Below, one piece after another: positions 13,211 through 25,783 of a stretch of DNA of 64,000 bases. The stretch is from Bathymodiolus brooksi (lineage: Eukaryota > Mollusca > Bivalvia > Mytilida > Modiolidae). The notes beneath the pieces were generated by a model. That model was not told the DNA's origin, searched no databases, and saw nothing but the letters and a program-made list of their open reading frames with translations. The position numbers and the translations under genes were made by a program. The DNA lies in the NCBI GenBank assembly GCA_963680875.1, contig OY804579.1, positions 29,497,804-29,561,803 on the forward strand, read 5' to 3'. How positions within the stretch are numbered: position 1 is the stretch's first letter; the number at the start of each line of letters is the position of its first letter.

Positions 13211-14813
13211 CACGAACAACAGTAAGCTTCACACTAATGTTAGGGCAATACAGGAACGAAAGTTAGTATCACACTAATGGTAAGGAAATACAGGAACAAA
13301 GGTAAGTATCATACTAATGGTAAGGAAATACAGGAAAAAAGGTAAGTATCACACTAGTGATAAGGACATACAGGAACAAAAGTAAGTATCACACTAATGG
13401 TAGGGAAATACAGGAACGAAAGTAACAATCAAACTAATGGTAAGGAAATACAGGAACGAAAGTAAGTATCTAACTAATGACAAGGAAATACAGGCACAAA
13501 AGTAAGTATCACACTGCTGGTAGGAAAATACAGGGACGAAAGTAAGTATCACACTAATGGTAGGGATATATAGGAGCGAAAGTAAGCATCACACTAAAGG
13601 TAGGGAAATACAGGAATGAAATTAAGAATCACACTAATGTTGGGGAAATACAGGAACGAAATTAAGCATCACACTAATAGTAGGGCAATACAGGAACAAA
13701 AGTAAGCATCACACTAATGGTAGAGAAATACAGCAACGAAAATAAGCATCACACTAATGGTAGGGAAATATAGGAACAAAAGTAAGCATCACACTAATGT
13801 TAGAAAAATACAGGAACGAAAGTAAGTATCACACTAGTGGTAGGGAAATACAAGAACAAAGGTAAGTATCACACTAATGGTAGGGAAATACAGGAACAAA
13901 AGTAAGCATCACACTAATGGTAAGGAAATACAGGAACAAAAGTAACTATCACACGAATGGTAGGGATATACAGGAACAAAACCTAATTTCACATTAATGG
14001 TAGGGAAATACAGGAACGAAAGTCAGTACCACACTAATGGTAGGGAAATACAGGAACGAAAGTAAATATCACACTAACGGTAGAGAAATACAGGAACGAA
14101 AGTAAGTATCACACTAATAGTAGGGAAATACAAGAACGAAAGTAAGTATCACACTAATGGTAGGGAAAATACAGTAACAAAAGTAAATATCACACTAATG
14201 GTAGGCACATACAGGAACAAATGTAATATCACATTGATGGTAGGGAAATACAGGAACAAAAGTAAGTATCACACTATTGGTAGGGAAAATACAGGAACTA
14301 AAGTTAATATCACACTATTGGTAGGGAAATACAGGAACGAAAGTAAGTATCATACTAATGGTAGGGAGATACAGGAACGAAAATAAGTACCACACTAATG
14401 GTAGGGAAATACAGGAACCAAAGTAAGTATCACACTAATGGTAGGGAAAATACAGGAACTAAAGTTAATATCACACTAATGGTAGGGAAATACAGGAACG
14501 AAAGTAAATATCACACTAACGGTAGAGAAATACAGGAAAGAAAGTAAGCATCACACTAATGGTAGGGAAATACAGAAACAAAAGTAAATATCACATTAAT
14601 GGTAGGGAAATACAAGAACAAAAGTAAATATTACACTAATGGTAGGGAAATACAGGAACGAAAGTAATTATCACACTAATGGTAGTGAAATACAGGAACG
14701 AAAGTAAGTATCATACTAATGGTAGGGAGATACAGGAACGAAAATAAGTACCACACTAATGGTAGGGAAATACAGGAACCAAAGTAAGTATCACACTACT
14801 GGTAAGGAAATAC

Positions 14814-15472
<659 letters not shown>

Positions 15473-15482
15473 GGGAAATACA

Positions 15483-17220
15483 GGAACGAAAGCAAGTATC
15501 ACACTAATGGTAGGGAAAACACAGGAACTAAATTAAATATCACACTTATGGTAAGGAAATACAGGAACGAAAGTAAGCATCACACTAATGGAAAGGAAAT
15601 ACAGGAACGAAAGTAAGTATCACACTAATGGTAAGGAAATACAGGAACGAAAGAATCACACTATTGAAGGGAAATACATGAATGAAATTAAGTATCGCAC
15701 TATTGGTAGGGAAATACAGTAACGAAAGTAAGTATCACAATAATGGTAGGGAAATACAGGAGCAAAAGTAAGTATCGCACTATTGGTAGGGAAATGCAGT
15801 AACGAAAGTAAGTATCACACTAATGGTAAGGAAATACAGGTACGAAAGAATCACACTATTGAAGGGAAATACATGAATGAAAGTAAATATCGCACTATTG
15901 GTAGGGAAATACAGTAACGAAAGTAAGTATCACAATAATGGTAGGGAAATACAGGAGAAAAAGTAAGTATCTTACTAATGAAGGGAAATACAGGAAAGAC
16001 AATAAGTATCACACTAATGGTAAGGAAATACAGGAATAAAGGTAAGTATCACAGTAATGGTAGAGAAATACAGCAACGAAAATAAGCATCACACTAATGG
16101 TAGGGAAGTACAGGAACGAAAGTAAGTATCACACTAATGGTAGGGAAATACAGGAAAGAAATTAAGCATCACACTAATGGTAGGGAAATACAGGAAAGAA
16201 ATTAAGCATCACTCTAATGGTAGAGAAAATACTGGAACTAAAGTAAATATCACACTAATGGTAGGGAAATACAGGAACAAAAGTAAGTATCACACTAATG
16301 GTTGGAAAATACAGGAAAGAAAGTAAGCATCACACTAATGGTAGAGAAAATACAGGAACTAAAGTAAATATCACACTAATGGTAGGGAAATACAGGAACA
16401 AAAGTAAGTATCACATTAATGGTAGGGAAATACAGGAACGAAAGTAAGTATCACACTAATGGTAAGGAAATACAGGAACGAAAGTTAGTATCACACTAAT
16501 AGTAGGGCAATACAAGAACGGAAGTAAGTATCACACCAATGGTAAGGAAATACAGGAAAGAAAGTAAGTATCACACTAATGGTAGGGAAATACGGGAACA
16601 AAGGTAAGCATCACATTAATGGTAGGGAAGTGTAGGAACGAAAGTAAGTATCACATTAATGGTAGGGAAATACAGGAACGAAAAAAAGGATCACACTAAT
16701 GGTAGGGAAATACAGGAATGAAAGTGAGCATCACACTAATAGTAGGGAAATACAGGAACGAAAGTAAATATCACACTAATGGTAGGGAAATACAGGAACG
16801 AAAGTAAGCATCACACTAATAGTAGGGAAACACAGGAACGAGAGTAAGTATCACACTAATTGTAGGGAAATACAGGAACAAAAGTAAGCATCACTCTAAT
16901 GGTAGGGAAATACAGGAACTAAAGTAAATATCACACTAATGGTAGGGAAATACAGGAACAAAAGTAAATATCACACTAATGGTAGGGAAATACAGCAACA
17001 ACAGTAAGTATCACACTAATGGTAGGAAAATACATGAACGAAAGTAAGTATCACACTAATGGCAGTGAAATACAGGAGCAAAACTAAGTATCACACTAAT
17101 GGTAGGGAAGTACATGAACAAAAGTAAGCATCATACTAATGGTAGTGAAATACAGGAGCGAAAGTAAGTATCACACTAATGGTAGGGAAATACAGGAGCG
17201 ATAGTAAGTATCACACTAAT
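15483..17220 (+). repeat. Satellite A, right terminal zone
   Basis: Final 1.7 kb of satellite A. Monomers here are more heterogeneous, with truncated units such as gaaagaatcacactattgaa (about 15650 and 15845). There is a local duplication: the truncated unit plus the cgcactattggtaggg unit recurs about 190 bp later. The array stops after tcacactaat at 17220 and unrelated sequence follows immediately. Confidence 0.85.
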
Positions 17221-17536
17221 GAATCTAACAGTCGTCTTAAGGAAAATCTTTGTCTTGGGTTTTAAAATAAATAAACACGTTTTATTTTTTACTAATTGCA
17301 TTAATTTATCCAATTTATGCCGACCACCCTCTTCTTTCTTGGTCTTTCTACAGAATTAAATATTTATCTTATATAAGTGTAATAGGTGAAACGCTACAAC
17401 TACGTGATTTGGTGATAATATGTTGTTATTTAGCAATGTGTACCTATTGGCAATATAATATGTTGAATATCCAGGTAAATATCAAACTACATTGTAGATA
17501 AAGTGTATACATAGATACCATACATCACATAAATCA

Positions 17537-17586
17537 ACTGTCGTGCGTGTTTGAGTACATAGTGTGTATCTTACACGTACGACAGT
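17537..17586. other. Inverted repeat, 14-bp arms, 22-nt loop
   Basis: The left arm actgtcgtgcgtgt (17537-17550) pairs with the right arm acacgtacgacagt (17573-17586). Thirteen of 14 positions are Watson-Crick and the other would be a G-U wobble in RNA. The 22-nt spacer contains a second small inverted repeat, gtgta-tct-tacac, which competes with the main stem. The arms are richer in CpG than their surroundings. This could be a cruciform, the stem of a structured RNA, or a remnant of a short inverted-repeat transposon. The sequence does not say which. Confidence 0.7.
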
Positions 17587-17812
17587 ATGATTTAAATGAT
17601 ACATAAAGAGCACCACTATGCTTCTAATGACTGTCTACAATAAATACGCTCAAATGCAGAAATTGGAAAAGCAAATAATTTTAAAATATTTGGGAGCAAG
17701 GAATCGAATACCCAAAACAGGATAGCCTAAGCTCTGCTATGTAACCTATGTATACCTTCGTTTTAATAATAATTATATTATTTAGGAACTGTATTTCAAT
17801 AATAAATATATA

Positions 17813-17830
17813 TCAGTGCCTAAGCACTGA
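17813..17830. other. Small perfect hairpin, 7-bp stem
   Basis: The arms tcagtgc and gcactga flank a 4-nt loop, ctaa. No T-run follows that would make it terminator-like, and the host is a eukaryote, so no function is assigned. It may be chance in AT-rich DNA, although the stem itself is GC-bearing. Confidence 0.5.
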
Positions 17831-17925
17831 CTACATGCTGCATGTAAGCTGTCTATCAGCATAAAATGTGCCTGCCTAATATGGGAAACAGTTCAAGCAA
17901 CCTTGGCTGTCCTTTATATACACAA

Positions 17926-18128
17926 CGGGTGCGACTATTAGAGAAGGAACTGCTTTCCCGTTCGGAACACCTGAGTTCACACCTGTTTTTAATCGGATTC
18001 GTGTTACTCGATCTTTAGTTTTATATGTATGCTTTGTAGATCATTGTTTGTCCTTTTGTCTTTTTCTTTTGGCCATTGTCCTGTCTGTCCATCGATTTAC
18101 GAATTCTGATTACCCCTTTGGTATCTTC
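17926..18128 (+). mobile_element. Decayed fragment of a mussel-type dispersed repeat
   Basis: The stretch running from gaaggaactgctttcccg (about 17943) through cacctgagttcacacctg, ttgtccttttgtctttttc and ggccattgtcctgt to tgattacccctttggtatct (ending 18128) follows, word by word and in order, a repeat I remember as very abundant in Mytilus genomic and transcript sequence. It has many substitutions. I cannot name its class. It has no intact coding frame and no flanking duplication that I can identify. It is the main organism clue in the unique DNA. Confidence reflects memory, not a search. Confidence 0.55.
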
Positions 18129-18219
18129 AAACTTTTATTCATGCAGGTTTACTTGCTTTATGATATTAACCATATTTTCCAGACGTAATTACAGAAAGAC
18201 ATGGACATTAAATCAGACA

Positions 18220-18917
18220 GAACCAGTGGCAGGAAACTATTACCCAGTAAACAGTAGAATCTATATACAGGTTAGTTCTTTGTTCAGACAGTGGCAGGAA
18301 ACTATTACCCAGTAAATAGTAAAATCTATATACAGGTTAGTTCTTTGTTCAGACAGTGGCAGGAAACTATTACCCAGTAAACAGTATAATCTATATACAG
18401 GTTAGTTCTTTGTTCAGAGAGTGGCAGGAAACTATTACCCAGGAAACAGTAGAATCTATATACAGGTTAGTTCTTTGTTTAGATGAACCAGTGGCAAAAA
18501 ACTATTACCCGGTAAACAGTAGAATTTATATACAGGTTAGTTCTTTGTTAAGACAGTGGCAGGAAACTATTACCCAGTAAATAATAGAATCTATATACAG
18601 GTTAGTTCTTGGTTTAGACAGTGGCAGGAAACTATTACCCAGTAAACAGTAGAATATATATACAGGTTAGTTCTTTGGTTAGACATTGGCAAGAAATTAT
18701 TACCAATTAAATAGTAGAATCTATATACAGGTTAGTTCTTTGCTTAGGTGAACCAGTGGCAGGAAACTATTACCCAATAAACAGTAAAATCTATATACAA
18801 GTTCTTTATTTAGATGAACCAGTGGCAGGAAACTATTAATCAGTAAACAGTAGAATCTATATACAGGTTAGTTCTTTGTTTAGACAGTGGCAGGAAACTA
18901 TTACCCAATAAACAGTA
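18220..18917 (+). repeat. Diverged left edge of satellite B
   Basis: The first ten or so monomers differ from the interior. They read tattacccagtaaac instead of tattaaccagtaaac, often have the short gttcagacagtggcagg junction, and carry private changes such as gtggcaaaaaactatt and attaccaattaaatag. Because the edge lacks the TAA in ttaacc, two short open frames (18076-18315 and 18356-18580) survive here. They are not genes. Higher divergence at an array edge is what homogenisation by unequal exchange predicts. Confidence 0.85.
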
Positions 18918-19053
18918 TACACCTATTTTATCGTCTGGTAAACAAATAATCGTATCTCTCGGGCATGTAGGTGCATGTACGTTAAAACACGAAAGACCGA
19001 ACCATAAAAGCGCGGGAAAACGTATGCTGTTTCAACTGAACTATTTCCCAAGG
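18918..19053. repeat. 136-bp foreign segment in satellite B, copy 1
   Basis: A 136-bp sequence unlike the monomer replaces the part between aacagta and gaaactatt. It begins tacacctattttatcgtctg and ends ctatttcccaagg. It has about nine CpG sites in an otherwise CpG-free array, for example ctcgggc, acgaaagaccgaacc and agcgcggg. A 6-bp inverted repeat (gggaaa/tttccc) lies near its right end. Copy 1 reads gtgcatg where the other copies read gcgtg. No open frame or known element is recognised. Confidence 0.85.
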
Positions 19054-21380
19054 GAAACTATTAACCAGTAAACAGTAGAATCTATATATAGGTTAGTTCT
19101 TTGTTTAGATGAACCAGTGGCAGGAAACTATTAATCAGTAAACAGTAAAATATATATACAGGTTAGTTCTTTGTTTAGATGAACCAGTGGCAGGAAACTA
19201 TTAACCAGTAAACAGTAGAATCTATATACAGGTTAGTTCTTTGTTTAGATGAACCAGTGGCAGGAAACTATTAACCAGTAAACAGTAGAATCTATATACA
19301 GGTTTATTCTTTGTTTAGATGAACCAGTGGCAGGAAACTATTAACCAGTAAACAGTAGAATCTACATACAGGTTAGTTCTTTGCTTAGATGAACCAGTGG
19401 CAGGAAACTATTAACCAGTAAACAGTAGAATCTATATACAGGTTAGTTCTTTGTTTAGATGAACCAGTGGCAGGAAACTATTAACCAGTAAACAGTAGAA
19501 TATATATACAGGTTAGTTCTTTGCTTAGGTGAACCAGTGGCAGGAAACTATTAACCAGTAAACAGTAGAATCTATATACAGGTTAGTTCTTTGCTTAGAT
19601 GAACCAGTGGCAGGAAACTATTAACCAGTAAACAGTAGAATCTATATACAGGTTAGTTCTTTGTTTAGATGAACCAGTGGCAGGAAACTATTAACCAGTA
19701 AACAGTAGAATCTATATACAGGTTAGTTCTTTGTTTAGATGAACCAGTGGCAGGAAACTATTAACCAGTAAACAGTAGAATCTATATACAGGTTAGTTCT
19801 TTGTTTAGATGAACCAGTGGCAGGAAACTATTAACCAGTAAACAGTAGAATCTATATACAGGTTAGTTCTTTGCTTAGATGAACCAGTGGCAGGAAACTA
19901 TTAACCAGTAAACAGTAGAATCTATATACAGGTTAGTTCTTTGTTTAGATGAACCAGTGGCAGGAAACTATTAACCAGTAAACAGTAGAATCTATATACA
20001 GGTTAGTTCTTTGTTTAGATGAACCAGTGGCAGGAAACTATTAACCAGTAAACAGTAGAATCTATATACAGGTTAGTTCTTTGCTTAGATGAACCAGTGG
20101 CAGGAAACTATTAACCAGTAAACAGTATAATCTATATACAGGTTAGTTCTTTGTTTAGATGAACCAGTGGCAGGAAACTATTAACCAGTAAACAGTTGAA
20201 TCTATATACAGGTTAGTTCTTTGTTTAGATGAACCAGTGGCAGGAAACTATTAACCAGTAAACAGTAGAATCTATATACAGGTTAGTTCTTTGTTTAGAT
20301 GAACCAGTGGCAGGAAACTATTAACCAGTAAACAGTAGAATATATATACAGGTTAGTTCTTTGTTTAGATGAACCAGTGGCAGGAAACTATTAACCAGTA
20401 AACAGTAGAATATATATACAGGTTAGTTCTTTGCTTAGATGAACCAGTGGCAGGAAACTATTAACCAGTAAACAGTAGAATATATATACAGGTTAGTTCT
20501 TTGTTTAGATGAACCAGTGGCAGGAAACTATTAACCAGTAGAATCTATATACAGGTTAGTTCTTTGTTTAGATGAACCAGTGGCAGGAAACTATTAACCA
20601 GTAAAGAGTAGAATATATATACAGGTTAGTTCTTTGTTTAGATGAGCCAGTGGCAGGAAACTATTAACCAGTAAACAGTAGAATCTATATACAGGTTAGT
20701 TCTTTGTTTAGATGAACCAGTGGCAGGAAACTATTAACCAGTAAACAGTAGAATCTATATACAGGTTAGTTCTTTGTTTAGATGAACCAGTGGCAGGAAA
20801 CTATTAACCAGTAAACAGTAGAATATATATACAGGTTAGTTCTTTGTTTAGATGAACCAGTGGCAGGAAACTATTAACCAGTAAACAGTAGAATATATAT
20901 ACAGGTTAGTTCTTTGTTTAGATGAACCAGTGGCAGGAAACTATTAACCAGTAAACAGTAGAATATATATACAGGTTAGTTCTTTGTTTAGATGAACCAG
21001 TGGCAGGAAACTATTAACCAGTAAACAGTAGAATCTATATACAGGTTAGTTCTTTGTTTAGATGAACCAGTGGCAGGAAACTATTAACCAGTAAACAGTA
21101 GAATCTATATACAGGTTAGTTCTTTGTTTAGATGAAGCAGTGGCAGGAAACTATTAACCAGTAAACAGTAGAATCTATATACAGGTTAGTTCTTTGCTTA
21201 GATGAACCAGTGGCAGGAAACTATTAACCAGTAAACAGTAGAATATATATACAGGTTAGTTCTTTGCTTAGATGAACCAGTGGCAGGAAACTATTAACCA
21301 GTAAACAGTAGAATATATATACAGGTTAGTTCTTTGTTTAGATGAACCAGTGGCAGGAAACTATTATCCAATAAACAGTA

Positions 21381-21516
21381 TACACCTATTTTATCGTCTG
21401 GTAAACAAATAATCGTATCTCTCGGGCATGTAGTTGCGTGTACGTTAAAACACGAAAGACCGAACCATAAAAGCGCGGGAAAACGTATGCTGTTTCAACT
21501 GAACTATTTCCCAAGG
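21381..21516. repeat. 136-bp foreign segment in satellite B, copy 2
   Basis: Same length, same junctions and the same flanking monomer variants (ccaataaacagta on the left, the next monomer with ctatatataggttag on the right) as the other copies. Shared flanks mean it was copied with its surrounding array. It starts 2463 bp after copy 1. It reads tagttgcgtg, shared with copy 3. Confidence 0.9.
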
Positions 21517-23417
21517 GAAACTATTAACCAGTAAACAGTAGAATCTATATATAGGTTAGTTCTTTGTTTAGATGAACCAGTGGCAGGAAACTATTAATCA
21601 GTAAACAGTAGAATATATATACAGGTTAGTTCTTTGTTTAGATGAACCAGTGGCAGGAAACTATTAACCAGTAAACAGTATAATCTATATACAGGTTAGT
21701 TCTTTGTTTAGATGAACCAGTGGCAGGAAACTATTAACCAGTAAACAGTAGAATCTATATACAGGTTTATTATTTGTTTAGATGAACCATGGCAGGAAAC
21801 TATTAACCAGTAAACAGTAGAATCTACATACAGGTTAGTTCTTTGCTTAGATGAACCAGTGGCAGGAAACTATTAACCAGTAAACAGTAGAATCTATATA
21901 CAGGTTAGTTCTTTGTTTAGATGAACCAGTGGCAGGAAACTATTAACCAGTAAACAGTAGAATATATATACAGGTTAGTTCTTTGCTTAGGTGAACCAGT
22001 GGCAGGAAACTATTAACCAGTAAACAATAGAATCTATATACAGGTTAGTTCTTTGCTTAGATGAACCAGTGGCAGGAAACTACTAACCAGTAAACAGTAG
22101 AATCTATATACAGGTTAGTTCTTTGTTTAGATGAACCAGTGGCAGGAAACTATTAACCAGTAAACAGTAGAATCTATATACAGGTTAGTTCTTTGTTTAG
22201 ATGAACCAATGGCAGGAAACTATTAACCAGTAAACAGTAGAATCTATATACAGGTTAGTTCTTTGTTTAGATGAACCAGTGGCAGGAAACTATTAACCAG
22301 TAAACAGTAGAATCTATATACAGGTTAGTTCTTTGTTTAGATGAACCAGTGGCAGGAAACTATTAACCAGTAAACAGTAGAATATATATACAGGTTAGTT
22401 CTTTGCTTAGGTGAACCAGTGGCAGGAAACTATTAACCAGTAAACAGTAGAATATATATACAGGTTAGTTCTTTGCTTAGATGAACCAGTGGCAGGAAAC
22501 TATTAACCAGTAAACAGTAGAATCTATATACAGGTTAGTTCTTTGTTTAGATGAACCAGTGGCAGGAAACTATTAACCAGTAAACAGTAGAATCTATATA
22601 CAGGTTAGTTCTTTGTTTAGATGAACCAGTGGCAGGAAACTATTAACCAGTAAACAGTAGAATCTATATACAGGTTAGTTCTTTGTTTAGATGAACCAGT
22701 GGCAGGAAACTATTAACCAGTAAACAGTAGAATCTATATACAGGTTAGTTCTTTGCTTAGATGAACCAGTGGCAGGAAACTATTAACCAGTAAACAGTAG
22801 AATCTATATACAGGTTAGTTCTTTGTTTAGATGAACCAGTGGCAGGAAACTATTAACCAGTAAACAGTAGAATCTATATACAGGTTAGTTCTTTGTTTAG
22901 ATGAACCAGTGGCAGGAAACTATTAACCAGTAAACAGTAGAATCTATATACAGGTTAGTTCTTTGCTTAGATGAACCAGTGGCAGGAAACTATTAACCAG
23001 TAAACAGTATAATCTATATACAGGTTAGTTCTTTGTTTAGATGAACCAGTGGCAGGAAACTATTAACCAGTAAACAGTAGAATCTATATACAGGTTAGTT
23101 CTTTGTTTAGATGAACCAGTGGCAGGAAACTATTAACCAGTAAACAGTAGAATCTATATACAGGTTAGTTCTTTGTTTAGATGAACCAGTGGCAGGAAAC
23201 TATTAACCAGTAAACAGTAGAATATATATACAGGTTAGTTCTTTGTTTAGATGAACCAGTGGCAGGAAACTATTAACCAGTAAACAGTAGAATATATATA
23301 CAGGTTAGTTCTTTGCTTAGATGAACCAGTGGCAGGAAACTATTAACCAGTAAACAGTAGAATATATAAACAGGTTAGTTCTTTGTTTAGATGAACCAGT
23401 GGCAGGAAACTATTAAC

Positions 23418-25783
23418 CAGTAGAATCTATATACAGGTTAGTTCTTTGTTTAGATGAACCAGTGGCAGGAAACTATTAACCAGTAAAGAGTAGAATATAT
23501 ATACAGGTTAGTTCTTTGTTTAGATGAGCCAGTGGCAGGAAACTATTAACCAGTAAACAGTAGAATCTATATACAGGTTAGTTCTTTGTTTAGATGAACC
23601 AGTGGCAGGAAACTATTAACCAGTAAACAGTAGAATCTATATACAGGTTAGTTCTTTGTTTAGATGAACCAGTGGCAGGAAACTATTAACCAGTAAACAG
23701 TAGAATATATATACAGGTTAGTTCTTTGTTTAGATGAACCAGTGGCAGGAAACTATTAACCAGTAAACAGTAGAATATATATACAGGTTAGTTCTTTGTT
23801 TAGATGAACCAGTGGCAGGAAACTATTAACCAGTAAACAGTAGAATATATATACAGGTTAGTTCTTTGTTTAGATGAACCAGTGGCAGGAAACTATTAAC
23901 CAGTAAACAGTAGAATCTATATACAGGTTAGTTCTTTGTTTAGATGAACCAGTGGCAGGAAACTATTAACCAGTAAACAGTAGAATCTATATACAGGTTA
24001 GTTCTTTGTTTAGATGAAGCAGTGGCAGGAAACTATTAACCAGTAAACAGTAGAATCTATATACAGGTTAGTTCTTTGCTTAGATGAACCAGTGGCAGGA
24101 AACTATTAACCAGTAAACAGTAGAATATATATACAGGTTAGTTCTTTGCTTAGATGAACCAGTGGCAGGAAACTATTAACCAGTAAACAGTAGAATATAT
24201 ATACAGGTTAGTTCTTTGTTTAGATGAACCAGTGGCAGGAAACTATTAACCAGTAAACAGTAGAATCTATATACAGGTTAGTTCTTTGTTTAGATGAACC
24301 AGTGGCAGGAAACTATTAACCAGTAAACAGTAGAATCTATATACAGGTTAGTTCTTTGTTTAGATGAACCAGTGGCAGGAAACTATTAACCAGTAAACAG
24401 TAGAATATATATACAGGTTAGTTCTTTGTTTAGATGAACCAGTGGCAGGAAACTATTAACCAGTAAACAGTAGAATATATATACAGGTTAGTTCTTTGCT
24501 TAGATGAACCAGTGGCAGGAAACTATTAACCAGTAAACAGTAGAATATATAAACAGGTTAGTTCTTTGTTTAGATGAACCAGTGGCAGGAAACTATTAAC
24601 CAGTAGAATCTATATACAGGTTAGTTCTTTGTTTAGATGAACCAGTGGCAGGAAACTATTAACCAGTAAAGAGTAGAATATATATACAGGTTAGTTCTTT
24701 GTTTAGATGAGCCAGTGGCAGGAAACTATTAACCAGTAAACAGTAGAATCTATATACAGGTTAGTTCTTTGTTTAGATGAACCAGTGGCAGGAAACTATT
24801 AACCAGTAAACAGTAGAATCTATATACAGGTTAGTTCTTTGTTTAGATGAACCAGTGGCAGGAAACTATTAACCAGTAAACAGTAGAATATATATACAGG
24901 TTAGTTCTTTGTTTAGATGAACCAGTGGCAGGAAACTATTAACCAGTAAACAGTAGAATATATATACAGGTTAGTTCTTTGTTTAGATGAACCAGTGGCA
25001 GGAAACTATTAACCAGTAAACAGTAGAATATATATACAGGTTAGTTCTTTGTTTAGATGAACCAGTGGCAGGAAACTATTAACCAGTAAACAGTAGAATC
25101 TATATACAGGTTAGTTCTTTGTTTAGATGAACCAGTGGCAGGAAACTATTAACCAGTAAACAGTAGAATCTATATACAGGTTAGTTCTTTGTTTAGATGA
25201 AGCAGTGGCAGGAAACTATTAACCAGTAAACAGTAGAATCTATATACAGGTTAGTTCTTTGCTTAGATGAACCAGTGGCAGGAAACTATTAACCAGTAAA
25301 CAGTAGAATATATATACAGGTTAGTTCTTTGCTTAGATGAACCAGTGGCAGGAAACTATTAACCAGTAAACAGTAGAATATATATACAGGTTAGTTCTTT
25401 GTTTAGATGAACCAGTGGCAGGAAACTATTATCCAATAAACAGTATACACCTATTTTATCGTCTGGTAAACAAATAATCGTATCTCTCGGGCATGTAGTT
25501 GCGTGTACGTTAAAACACGAAAGACCGAACCATAAAAGCGCGGGAAAACGTATGCTGTTTCAACTGAACTATTTCCCAAGGGAAACTATTAACCAGTAAA
25601 CAGTAGAATCTATATATAGGTTAGTTCTTTGTTTAGATGAACCAGTGGCAGGAAACTATTAATCAGTAAACAGTAGAATATATATACAGGTTAGTTCTTT
25701 GTTTAGATGAACCAGTGGCAGGAAACTATTAACCAGTAAACAGTATAATCTATATACAGGTTAGTTCTTTGTTTAGATGAACC
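23418..25783 (+). repeat. 1183-bp tandem duplication inside family I
   Basis: The 63-bp monomer marker at 23418 recurs at 24601, offset 1183 bp, and the monomers after it (gtaaagagtag, gatgagccag, later gatgaagcag) recur in the same order. It explains part of why the interval between the second and third 136-bp segments is much longer than the others. The right boundary is approximate. Confidence 0.7.
25446..25581. repeat. 136-bp foreign segment in satellite B, copy 3
   Basis: Starts 4065 bp after copy 2 and is identical to it as far as I can read. The longer interval contains an extra internal duplication of about 1183 bp (see 23418-25783). Confidence 0.9.

Larger units (their letters stand above)
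17221..18219. other. Non-satellite bridge between satellites A and B
   Basis: A 1-kb AT-rich segment with no relation to either monomer. I find no open frame that looks coding, no RNA gene and no promoter I would defend. It holds an inverted repeat (17537-17586), a small perfect hairpin (17813-17830) and a decayed dispersed repeat (about 17926-18128). The stretches 17221-17536 and 17587-17812 show only AT-rich low-complexity words. The bridge is the best place in the window to design a single-copy anchor, if it is single copy in the genome. Confidence 0.85.

Noticed and set aside
7678..14386. Several 60-76 codon plus-strand open frames in satellite A (starting at 7678, 11059, 11581, 12714, 12874 and 14198)
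   Set aside because: They are chance stop-free passages where 39-41-bp monomers shift frame. They repeat because the DNA repeats, start at the atggt in every monomer, and show no conserved length.
17221..18219. Protein-coding exon or promoter in the bridge
   Set aside because: No stop-free stretch of meaningful length with coding character, and no supported initiation or splice context. The TATA-like words are expected in AT-rich DNA.
18076..18580. Two open frames of 79 and 74 codons at the bridge/satellite B junction
   Set aside because: The first starts in the decayed dispersed repeat and runs into satellite monomers. The second is satellite only. Both exist only because edge monomers lack the TAA in ttaacc; the 65-70-bp period is not maintained in frame.
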